Of a DNA stretch of 64,000 bases, positions 1-10,145 are shown piece by piece (within the stretch, counting starts at the first letter, position 1; every line of letters starts with the position of its first letter). Below the pieces are notes generated by a model. The model was not told the origin of the DNA. It saw only the letters and a program-made list of their open reading frames with translations, and ran no database searches. The stretch covers positions 259,403,042-259,467,041 of the forward strand of contig NC_084795.1 of the NCBI RefSeq assembly GCF_963169125.1, in the 5' to 3' direction. This stretch comes from Humulus lupulus. Lineage: Eukaryota; Streptophyta; Magnoliopsida; Rosales; Cannabaceae. The position numbers and the translations under genes were made by a program.

Positions 1-2351
1 TAAAATTGGATTATTTGATATGTTTGAATAATTGGATGGTTTTCATGTTTTTATGAGCATATTGATTTTATGTGAATTTTAGCAATTTTTAGGTTATTTA
101 GGTGTGTTTTCTATGCTATTAATTTTTATATATGCTTTATTTTGTGTGAAACATGTTAAAAATTAATTAGAAAATGGTTTTGGTTTGAAAAATTGCTCAA
201 AAAAAAAATTTTGGAAAAATTTGGCCTGGCTCCCATGCACGCGCGCGCGCCCATGCACACCAGCAGTGATGAACAGTACCCGTGAACAGTACCACGGGTA
301 CTATTCATCCATTTTTTTTTTTTTTGAAAAATAAATAAAATTAAAATTTTAAAAATTTATTTTGTACAATCAAAACCTAAAATATCTTTTTTGTTTTTTC
401 ATTTAAATTTTTTAAAATAAGATATTTTGGTTAGTTGAGATTTAAATAATTAGATATTTTCTACAAAGATTCAAATTCAAATTTAAAATTAGACTAACAA
501 CTTAATTTTAAATCTTTTAATATATTAAAATATTATAATTATGATATCAGATATTTAAGATATTTTCATTTAAATTCTTGATATTTTTATTAAATCTTTA
601 TTTGAAAATATAAATATCTTTTTATTCTATAGTTTTTAATATTTAAATTATTTGAAATTTGAATATTGTTAGTTAGATATTTTTATAGATATTTGAATTT
701 GTTTAACTATTTGAGATATTTTAGGGTTGTTATAACTATTTGTGTTTTATTATTTTTAAATGGTTAAAATATTAGATAATAGTTGTTACAACACAAGATA
801 TTATAGAAAATAGTTAAGATATTGATTTTAAAATTTAAAATTGGTTAAATTTTGAAAAATATCATTTTTTTTCAGCCAATTAATAAAAATATTTTTTTAA
901 TAAATGGGATTTAAATTAAATTTGGTTAATTGTTGATAAATCCTATTTAAATTAAATTAATATTTTGTTTTCAAATTAACCTAAAACCAAGTTGATTGTT
1001 GATAAATGAAATTTAAATTAACTATTGTTAATTGTTGATAAATTTCATTTAAATTGACTTATTTTTTGTAAAAATTTAATTAATTTGAATTTTTTTTTGA
1101 TAAATTCTAGATAATTAATTGTGGTATTTTTGCAAATGAAATAAATTGTGGTATTTTTGCATAAATTCATAGAATTACTCATATAGTAACATGATTAGGC
1201 CCATCCAATTATAACATGTATGTTTGCACTATATGTGGTATTTTTGCAATTGGGCTTAGATGCATATAGTGGCCCATATGTTTGTTAGATGTATGGTATT
1301 TTTCCAAATAAAATATTCGTAAAAATGATAGGTTTTATTTGGGCCCATTAGAAAATGTAAAGTTTAAATTCCTCTCTTGTGGGTGATTCCACTTGTGAAG
1401 GCCCATTTGCTTTGCATGACTATAGTGGGCCTAATCAATTAATAACAATTAATAAAACGAAGGTTTAAATTCCTGTCTTTTGGACCTTGTATGCAAGATA
1501 GGGGGCCTTTGTAGTGGGAACGACATACTGGACCCAGCCCTCCTCCATACAAGCCCAATTGTTAAGGCCCATTTACCTGAGTTGGACTTAATTGTATAGG
1601 TTCATTATATTAGTTAAACCTAAATATTGATTAGCAACAAATTAATTCTAAATTAATTGAATTTGTTTCAATGTGACACTTTAGAATTAATAAGAAATTA
1701 TAGGACTTTAGTTTTAAAAATTTTAATCTGTTTAATTTTTTTTGGAAAACCATAGTCATTAATTTTCTAAAAATAAATAATAAAAATACTAATTGTCATT
1801 GTATAATGAGCTTATTTTAATAATTTTATTCGATCTCCACCGTTAGTTTAACATAGTCAATAGCTTAATGGGGCCTCGAGGCGCTTTGATTCATCCCCCT
1901 ATGGAAGGTGTTCATTAGTTATTTTGACAAGGTTAGATTTCGAAAGATAGATAATTATAGGTCAAATTCTACTAGATTCACCCCTACGGTGACTACTAGA
2001 ACTAAATCTATGATTATTGAAACCGTGGGTCTAGCTCATAAAATAAGAGATTTTGTTTTCTTATTTTGATCGAATAGTAGGTTGTTAATAGTGGTGTCCA
2101 TTATTAAATGAGTTTACAACTCTATTTAACTAGTGGTATTTTTGACTCTCGCCAACCGGGACAAGGATATCATAGATTAGTTAAAAACCTAAAGAAATAG
2201 AGATATGATTGTTTTTGGTATTTTTTCTCATATCTTACATTTTTTTTGGTATATGTTGTGCTATTTCTTGAAATTTGTGTGAATAGAAGTTTTATTGAGA
2301 AAATGTGATTGATTTCTATTTTATTGATAATTTGTAGTTTTAAGTTAAGTA
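1..2351 (+). other. Long untranslated leader of Copia-A copy 1
   Basis: This stretch has no convincing coding sequence and is very AT-rich, apart from a GC patch at 229-300 with alternating CG/CA. It lies between the (off-window) primer site and the gag start. Short repeats occur: about three copies of an attgttgataaat-containing unit at 925-1065, and several copies of gtggtatttttgca between 1120 and 1310. The homologous leader in copy 2 is mostly deleted; only about 430 bases remain at 50800-51232. Confidence 0.7.
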
Positions 2352-3770
2352 GTGTCTACTCCCATCCTTTCTCAACTTTCGATGGAGAAACTCACCGGAG
2401 AAAACTTCCATAATTGGAAGCAGAATATCAACATAGAGTTTATTGGTGACAACTTTGAATTCGTCATGATTGAGGAATCCCCAGAACGAGCACCGTGTCT
2501 GCACGTTAGTGATGGCACCGTCAATGCTCGTGATGGTACTCTAAATGCTTGGATAGCACCGTCTCTGCACATTCGTGATGGCACTGTAAATTCTCGAATG
2601 ACACCGTGTCTGCACGTTCGTGCTCAACTCAACTATGGTCTGACGCAGCTCATGAACGAGCTTCAGATTATTGAACCTGTCATGGGTGGACCTAGGAAAG
2701 GAGGTGAATATAAGACTACTGATGTTGCTGCTCATCAAGCTAAGGCTGAAGCTAACCAAGCTTCGTCTTCGAAAGCTAGAAACAAGAGGAAATGTGGACA
2801 AATAAACAACCCCAAGCCTGCAAAGGCTGCAAAGACGAGTGCACAACCAAGTGCACAGACGCCTAAGGGGAAGAACAAGAAAAACAAGAAAGGTAAAGAT
2901 AAGTGCTTTCACTGCAAAGAGAAGGGGCATTGGAAACGAGATTGCCCCAAGTTTCTAGTAGCGAAAAACAAAGGTAATGATTATAGTTCATTTATCTTGG
3001 AAACATGTGTTTTAGAGAATGATAACTCTGTTTGGATTATTGATTCTGGAACTACTAACCATGTTTGTAACTCTTTACAGCTTCTTGAATCGTGCGAGGA
3101 AGTGAACGAAGGCGGCTTAAAGTTTAGAGTTGGGAATGGAGCGTTCGTTGCGGTCCAAGCTAGAGGAAGAGCTCGTCTGAAGTTCGGAAATAAATTTTTA
3201 ATTTTAAAAGATGTATTTTTTATTCCGGATTTTAGTAGAAATTTAATTTTAGTTTCCATGTTGCAATTAGAACGATTTGTTATGACTTTCACAAGTTTTA
3301 ATATATCTATTTCTTTCAATGGATCACAATTGTGTATTGCATGTTTGGAAATCGAGCTTTATATTCTGCGACCTAACGAACCCCTCGCTCTTAAAAATGA
3401 TTTATTCAAAGTAGCTAAACTTAGGACCAATAAACGTCAAAAGACCGATAACAATAATATGACGTATTTATGGCACTTGAGACTAGGTCACATTGGCTAT
3501 GATAGGATTCAAAGACTTACAAAGGACAGACCTTTGAGGGAACTCACCTTAGGTGAATTACCTGTCTGTGAATCTTTTCTAGAAGGCAAACTGACCAAGC
3601 GTCCATTCTCTGCAAAGGGTGATAGGGCCAAAGAATCACTTGGTCTTGTGCATTCAGATGTTTGTGGACCTTTGAATATACAAGCCAGGAGTGGTTTTGA
3701 GTATTTCGTCAATTTCATTGATGATTACTCTAGATACTCATGTCTTTACCTAATGCATAGGAAATCATAA
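2352..3770 (+). pseudogene. Copia-A gag (abridged), protease and integrase N-terminal part
   Basis: The 472-residue frame holds a gag N-terminus (residues 1-45), a short repetitive insert (about 46-92), a basic linker, and a CX2CX4HX4C zinc knuckle near residues 187-200. The protease motif DSGTT follows near residue 231. Then come the pre-integrase HLRLGH-type motif near residue 375 and the start of the integrase core with the first catalytic Asp (HSDVCGP). It ends at a TAA at 3768-3770 inside the integrase. The next homologous stretch continues in the same frame, so this is one nonsense codon. The gag is far shorter than usual because its middle is missing. Confidence 0.88.
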
Positions 3771-4313
3771 ACATTTTCAAAGTTTCAGGAAATTCTAGCA
3801 ATGGCTCAGAACCAATTAGGTAACAGGTTAAAGATCTTGCAATCTGATAGGGGTGGAGAATATTTGGATATGCAGTTCCAAGATCATTTAACTGAACTTG
3901 GGATTTTATCACAACTTACTGCCCCAAGTACTCTGCAACAAAATGGTGTAGCGGAACGCCGAAACAGAACTTCATTGGAAATGGTTAGATGCATGCTTAG
4001 TTACTCAACTCTACCAACTTCGTTCTGGGGACATGCAATTGAAACCGCAAATGACATTCTCAATGTCGTGTCGTCAAAATCAATCCCCAAAACACCTTTA
4101 GAACGCTGGAATGGACGTGAGCCTAGTTTACGCCATTATAGAATCTGGGGGTGTCCCGCTCACGTCCTGAGGAAAAATGAGGGAAAGCTAGAACCACGAA
4201 CTGAAGTTTGCATGTTTTTTGGCTATCCTAAAGGTACTCGGGGTGGACTTTTCTATAGTCATTCAGAAAAGAAAATGTTTACTTCTACAAATGCTACTTT
4301 TCTGGAAAAATGA
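3771..4313 (+). pseudogene. Copia-A integrase, C-terminal half of core
   Basis: This continues the frame that ends at 3770. It contains the second catalytic Asp in SDRGGEY, then the conserved NGVAERRNRT block with the third acidic residue, and the downstream FWGHAIETA and WGCPAHV motifs typical of Copia integrase. The frame ends at 4313 in an A-run (4305-4310) where homology moves to another frame, consistent with a one-base insertion. The same piece of copy 2 survives only partly, at 40835-41265 on the minus strand. Confidence 0.88.
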
Positions 4314-4755
4314 CTATGTCCAGAACTTTAAACCTCGCAGCAAAGTAGTTTTAGAGGAGATGGTTAAAGAATTGACTCCACCCAATGTTCCATCGTCATC
4401 AACGCAAGTTGATGATGAAATTCCCACTCTTCATGTACAACCGACGCAAGTTGATTTAAATGAAGAAAGTACCACTGTTCCTGAGCAAACAGTCACGGAG
4501 CCTCGTCGTAGTGGGAGGGTTTCTAGAAACCCAGTTCACTATGGTTTGGATGGTGAAACCAATATGGTTGTTGGTGACACTAGTGATGATGATCCATTGT
4601 CTTTCAAACAGGCAATGGCTAGCCCTGAAAAAGAACTATGGCTCGAAGGGATCTTTTGGAAGCACCTAGTGACTTTAGGGCCATTGGGTGCAAGTGGATC
4701 TACAAGAAGAAACGAGGTGTTGATGGAAATATCGAGTCTTTTAAAGCTCGATTAG
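4314..4755 (+). pseudogene. Copia-A integrase-to-RT linker, frameshifted
   Basis: After the A-run the homologous protein continues in the +1 frame. It has an acidic, Pro/Thr-rich linker and an RRSGRVSRNP motif that precedes reverse transcriptase in Copia polyproteins. Near 4640-4690 homology switches frame again, and several residues before the conserved GCKWIYKKKRG block appear to be missing. A matching linker is on the minus strand of copy 2 at 39005-39406. Confidence 0.8.
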
Positions 4756-5423
4756 TGGCAAAGGGTTATACCCAAAGAGAAGGCGTGGACTATGAGGAAA
4801 CTTTTAGTCCGGTAGCCATGCTCAAATCCATTCGCATCCTCCTATCCATAGCAGCTGCTCTCGACTATGAGATTTGGCAAATGGACGTCAAGACAACTTT
4901 TCTTAATGGAAAGCTTAACGAGGTCATTTATATGGATCAGCCAGAAGGATTTAAAGTATCTGGACAAGAAGGAAAAGTTTGTAAGTTAAATAGGTCCATC
5001 TATGGACTTAAGCAAGCTTCTCGTTCCTGGAATCTTAGGTTTGATGAAATAATCAAAACCTATGGCTTTGAACAAAATATTGATGAGCCCTGTGTTTACC
5101 AACTGAAGGCAAATCAAATAGTGGTATTCCTGGTTCTTTATGTAGATGATATCTTACTCATTGGAAACAATGTTAAGAAATTATCAGATGTAAAGAATTG
5201 GCTGAGCACTCAATTCCAGATGAAGGATTTGGGTGAAGCAAGTTATGTTCTAGGTATCCAGATCATCAGGGATAGAAAGAACAAACTTTTAGCTCTATCT
5301 CAAGCAGCTTACATTGATAAAGTGCTTGAACGTTTCTCAATGACAAATTCCAAGAAAGGGAGGGCGTCTACCGTCCCGCCATGGAATTCATCTTTCAAAG
5401 AAACAGTCTCCCTAGACTCCTGA
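4638..5423 (+). pseudogene. Copia-A reverse transcriptase
   Basis: This is the longest uninterrupted RT segment. It includes GCKWIYKKKRG, ARLVAKGYTQ, the MDVKT active-site block (first Asp), LNRSIYGLKQ, and the catalytic LYVDDILLIG box near 5140-5165. The frame is lost just before 5423, where a short frameshift moves the homologous sequence into the frame that begins at 5437. The catalytic residues themselves are intact. Confidence 0.9.
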
Positions 5424-5436
5424 AGAGGAAGATGCA

Positions 5437-6074
5437 ATGAGAAAAGTTCCTTACGTATCTGCAGTTGGAAGTCTGATGTATGCCATGTTGTGTACAAGAC
5501 CAGATATCTGCTATGCAGTGGGAGTAGTGAGAAGGTATCAGTCAAACCCAGGACCGGAACATTGGATAGCAGTTAAGCATATCCTGAAGTATTTGGGACG
5601 GACTAGGGATTATATGTTAGTCTACAAGGGTGGTGTTCTGAACCCTGTAGGCTACACCGATTCAGATTTTTAGACTGATGTCGATGACAGAAAGTCTACT
5701 TCTGGAATGGTGTTTACTCTTGGGGGTGGAGCTGTGATTTGGAGAAGCGTAAAGCAGTCTGCAATCTCAGATTCCACCATGGAGGTTGAGTACATAGCCG
5801 CGTCAGAAGCAGCTAAGGAAATAGTCTGGCTAAAGTGTTGTTTTGTGACAATACAGGAGCGATAGCCAACTCGAAAGAACCTCGTAGTCACAAGAGGAGT
5901 AAGCATATAGAAAGGAAGTATCACATTATTCGAGAATATGTGGCAAGGGGAGATGTGAAGGTTATGAAGATTGCAACTGAAGACAATCTTGCGGATCCGT
6001 TTACAAAGACACTACCAGAAGCTACATTTGATCAGCATATCAAGGAGATGGGATTAGTAGAATTAAGGCATTAG
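5437..6074 (+). pseudogene. Copia-A RT C-terminus and RNase H
   Basis: The segment starts with the conserved VPY..AVGSLMYAM..TRPDI block and passes into RNase H with GYTDSDF. A TAG at 5671-5673 interrupts the frame, and homology continues past it ([19 protein letters not shown]). A further frameshift or small deletion falls near 5830. The last frame, 5835-6074, has FCDNTGA and the NLADPFTK C-terminal motif of Copia RNase H. It ends 24 bases before the 3' LTR. Confidence 0.88.
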
Positions 6075-6088
6075 TTTCAATTAGTGCA

Positions 6089-6098
6089 AGTGGGAGTT
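6089..6098 (+). other. Polypurine tract of Copia-A copy 1
   Basis: A short purine-rich run (agtgggagtt) abuts the LTR start TGTTGGGG. The same junction is present in reverse at 37463-37477 in copy 2, which supports it as the plus-strand primer of reverse transcription. Confidence 0.75.
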
Positions 6099-7956
6099 TG
6101 TTGGGGTTTTATGCCCTAATTAAAACCCAAATTCTTTGTAATCTCATTTTATTATCAATAAAAGAATAGAGATCATTTTTTGACTTGGTCAATCACTTTG
6201 CTCACGTGTTTTATTTTCATGATTATTTGTTTAATATAAACTTATATTAAATCCCGAGCATATAGCTAATCTTATTTATAGTGACGTAATCACAGTGGAA
6301 TATAAATATGATTATATGTTCAAAATAAGTTAGTCCTAAGATTAGTCAGTGCACCAGATTTACACTGACTTGCCAATCTACGATATCATCTACTTACACA
6401 TTATAGTGTTATGTTCTTTCCAGAACATTAGCAAAGTAGATAAGATCGGATGTATTTGTTACATCGGACAGGACCGATATTGACAGTTGATAAGATAAGT
6501 AAACATACCGTTATTATCTATTCTAGTCATATCATATAGTTGACCATAGGTCAATTCAATCTCAATTCTGAGTGATTATTATTCTAACTGACTGTATTAT
6601 TTGAGTTCTTTGACTTGTTCGTTACCAACTTACCCTACGGACTAGCCCATACTTACATCTTGGGAACTCGGTAGTATAATTGAGTGGGAGTGTTAATCAT
6701 AGATATGAACATCTATAGCTTCTGATGAAGAAGTGAGATGATGGTTTCCTTTTAGTTTGGTTCAAGGTGTTAAATGATAGAGATCTCATTTCAGTAATTA
6801 AATTAGTTTACTGAAATATCATTTACAAGGAACTAAGTGTCTTAAGGATAAAATAGAATGAGGGGTAAAACGGTATTTTAGTCCTAACTCATTGTAGACC
6901 GTCTATAGAGGATTGAGTGACAATTATGGTTGTAACAATGGATAATTAATAGCGTATCTATATTTGTTATAGAGTGTTCTATGAATTCAAGAGTGCAATT
7001 CCAAGCCTATAGTGGAGTCACGAGAAATTAATATGTTAGTAAATTTATTTGTTAGATTTATGATAACTTATTGGAGCTTGATTTCATAGGCCCATGGTCC
7101 CCATTGTACCTTGGATAAAATCATCTAGATAGTCTCAATTAATTGATTTAATTATCAATTAGAATTATCAAAGTTGACGAGGTCAATTTTAGATAGTTTC
7201 ACAGAGTTGTGTAATTTTGAGAAGAAAAGAGAAATTATGGCAGATTTATTAATTAAGATAAATTGGTATCTAAATTAATAAATAAATTTAAATCAAGGTT
7301 CAAATTATAAATAATTAATTTGATAAAGGATTTAAATAATTATTTAATTAGTTAAATCAATAGAAAATAATACAGGCCTTTATTTTAAGTCCAATGGGCT
7401 TATAATCAAATGGAAAATTTCACGGGCCTATAGCCCATGATAATTTCGACCTAGGGCTTCAAAATGGCTGTTATTTTATTGATTTTTTAATTAAATTAAA
7501 TGGCCTAATTGAGTCTATAAAAGGAGTGCTTAGAGAGAAGATTTTAGAGACGACAGATAAGTCACAATTCAGATTTTCTGATAGTTTTATATTCTCTCTA
7601 AACACAAGTCCTTTTCTAAGCCTCTTTATTATTTTCTCTTCTTCTCTCTATATCTATCTCATGTGTTGAGAATTGCCCACACTAGTCTAGGTGGTTCTAA
7701 GGATACATTGGAAGATCGTGAAGAAAATAGAAGATTGGTTCAGTTTCTTGATAATACTCTGCGACAGAGAGGATACAAGAGTTAGAGAAACTGAAGAAAT
7801 GACTCTTAATTCCGCTGCGTATACTGTAAGTATTATATTATTTGTTTCTCTTTGAATTCAATTTTAGAAACATGTTTTAGGCTATCTCGTATTAATTTTT
7901 TTAATATTAGATATACATGAAAATAAATAAAGATCCTATATAAGCTTTTTCCAACA
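6099..7956 (+). repeat. 3' LTR of Copia-A copy 1
   Basis: The 1858-bp LTR starts TGTTGGGG and ends CCAACA. Homologous LTRs occur in reverse at 26373-28183 plus 37411-37462, and at 51233-52652. Visible substitutions between copies suggest an old family. A TATA-like box lies at 7516-7523, followed by a CT-rich transcribed region. Confidence 0.9.
7516..7523 (+). promoter_or_regulatory. TATA box of Copia-A LTR
   Basis: The sequence tataaaag stands about 440 bases before the LTR end and is followed by the CTCTCT-rich stretch typical of the start of R. Position and sequence fit an LTR promoter; no transcript evidence is available here. Confidence 0.5.
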
Positions 7957-8333
7957 GAGTATTGATTTGGGAATGTTTTGGCTCGAGAAAATGTTGAGGA
8001 AAAACCCAGAAATCTGGGTTCGCGAAGGGGTGCCGCGGCCCTGTTCTTCTGCTCTGTGGCGCTAGGCTGCAGTAGAGGACGAGGGTCATTCTACGCGCCG
8101 CGGCCCTCATAGGGTGGTGCCGCGGCGCTAGGCCATTTCTGGGCAGGGAAAAATTGTGGTTTTTAGGATCCCAAATGTTAAATGTTTTACGACTTTCAGT
8201 AAATGAGATTATTTTCAAAGTTTATGTCCCTGTTTATGATTTAATTACACGTTTACCTTAAAACCTCGATTAGCGAGTTAGAAGCACATTTTAAACTCAC
8301 TTAGTAACGGCTCTAAGGAGGTAGGGCGTTACA
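7957..8333 (+). repeat. G-group Gypsy-like LTR fragment, 3' part
   Basis: The fragment ends gtagggcgttaca, the reverse complement of the TGTAACACCCTAC start at 52653. It shares the surrounding 'ttagcgagtt...aactcacttagtaacgg' sequence. Copia-A copy 1 sits directly on its left, so Copia-A probably inserted into it. A GC-rich island with gtgccgcgg motifs lies at 8020-8130. Confidence 0.7.
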
Positions 8334-9040
8334 TTAAGTCTCTTAGCAGTCACCTAGTCATAACCAAATATGAAATCCCATTAATAAAATAAATCATAAA
8401 AGGTTCATGGTCTAAAACCTCACTCCCGGGACCTCGAATTCTACTAAAATTGTTAGTAAATACGATCCCGAGCCTTAAGAAATGAAACCTCGAGCCTAAA
8501 AACTCTTGAAAACCCATCCTGGCACAATAGGGAGAGGCGGGCCGCAACCTGACCCAGAGGGTCGCGGTGCGCCCCCAAGACAGAAAGCCTTTGTCTGGGG
8601 TACCAGGGGCAAGTCGTGACTTGACCCAGTGGGTCGCGGCGCGCCTACTAGACAAAGCCCAGGGGAGGCTCTGGAATAGGTCCAGGTCGCCACTTGACCC
8701 TGCAAACCCAACTCCCCTGCCTTTCTCTTAATTAAAAACCATCCAAAACCTCAACAAATCAATCCCACAATTAAAATCAAGCATCAACACAACATATCCA
8801 CAAGTTAAACAACAAAACATAAGCCTTAAACCACTCAAAACATCAACACATACCCAATTCCATGATCAAAACCTCAAGCTTTAAACTAACCTTAAAAACA
8901 GAGTAAAAACTTGCAACTTCAGCTAGGAGCCTTACCTCAAAATTGAATTGAATCCTTTCCAATGGTTGAACCAAGATCCTAAGCTCACAAGCTTTAATCC
9001 CCTAGCTTGAATCCTCAAGTTTCCTTCAAAATTTCAACCC

Positions 9041-9072
<32 letters not shown>

Positions 9073-9689
9073 CATGAGTGAGGAAGAGAGCTACTCTATT
9101 TTTGCCTTAACCTTCTACTGCCATCTAACCTTAAACATATCCCATGGTCAAAAGACCAAAATGCCCATAGGGTCAATTAATTCCTTTACAGCCACCCAAG
9201 GGCAAAACAATCATTTCCCGTCTATCCCATTAATTAAAATTAACGTCATCCAATTCCCGTTACTCCTAATATTCTCAAATAATAAATAAATCATATCCCA
9301 TTACCGTTCATTCTCAGTAATGTACTAAGCATCAAATGACCCCCAGACTCACCCCGAGCCCAACAATTAAACCCCGTTATGACCAAACCGCTAATCTTGC
9401 AACCTAAGATCGTCTCATGCCGAATAGCTCAAACATATCCACATAACAATGTGGTCTCACCCATAAATCACCAACATGCACATAAATATACAGATATGCC
9501 ATCAACATGCCAAATTACAAAAATGCCATTCTAATAAGAAGTGGACCCACATGCATGCAGTTATCATCATATAATAATATAACTCACATAATCAAGCATA
9601 TAATCACATATTTGCATAATAAATCAATTATGGCCCTCCTGGCCCCTAATCCAGACATTAAGCCACATTAGAGAATTTGGGACGTTACA
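8334..9689 (-). repeat. G-group Gypsy-like LTR, partial, opposite orientation
   Basis: It ends gaatttgggacgttaca at 9689. It shares the block with 'gatcgtctc...atatccacataacaatgtggtctca' with the complete solo LTR at 29113-31408 (there near 31091-31155). The TGTAACG start expected on the left is missing, so this copy is truncated or rearranged. A (GA)n run is at 9041-9068 and GC-rich doublets are at 8520-8650. No gene is supported; the open frames here follow GC-rich LTR sequence. Confidence 0.7.
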
Positions 9690-10145
9690 AACACGTTAAA
9701 AAACAACTAAAAAAATAACAATTGGACAACAACTAAACAACATAATAACTATATATAAACTGAATCAACTAAAAAACAACACAAAAACAACTATACATAA
9801 ACTGAAACAACTACAAAACAACATGAAAACAACTATACATAAGCTGAAACAACACAAAAACAACTAAAAAAACAATCCAAAAGAAGAAAAACAAGCAAAA
9901 CCGTAAAATTGTAAAATTTTCCTTAAAAACGTAAAATTGAAAGAAAAAAAATAACTTTGTTAGTCTATAAAACAGTAATTTTTTTTAGCGAAATTAAGTG
10001 TATTATGTAAATTTCCCAGCTATATATTTATAACTTGAAATTTGGACGAAATTTATTTATTTATTTATTTTTGTTGATAGTCACATGCTATTTGTAGTTA
10101 AAACTAACAACTAAATAATAATAATAATAAAAAATGGATAATAGT
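9690..10145. repeat. ACAACTAAA-rich low-complexity stretch
   Basis: Between about 9695 and 9890 the sequence is built from variations of acaactaaa and aaacaacta with imperfect periodicity. The remainder, up to 10145, is AT-rich with a short (ATA)n run at 10116-10130. No gene is seen. Confidence 0.6.

Larger units (their letters stand above)
1..7956 (+). mobile_element. Ty1/Copia retrotransposon Copia-A, copy 1 (5' LTR outside window)
   Basis: The order leader, zinc knuckle, protease, integrase, reverse transcriptase, RNase H, polypurine tract and 3' LTR is that of Ty1/Copia. The first 230 bases match, in reverse, 50930-51200 of the second copy. There the same sequence lies about 30 bases inside a tRNA-Met-like primer site and the 5' LTR, so the window opens just inside the element. 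The reading frame is broken by two nonsense codons and several frameshifts, so this copy is dead. The right TSD would be 7957-7961 (gagta); the left one cannot be seen. Confidence 0.9.

Noticed and set aside
8496..8711. Pro/Gly/Arg-rich minus-strand frames at 8350-8711
   Set aside because: GC-rich doublet region of a Gypsy-like LTR; no start context, domain or conservation between LTR copies.
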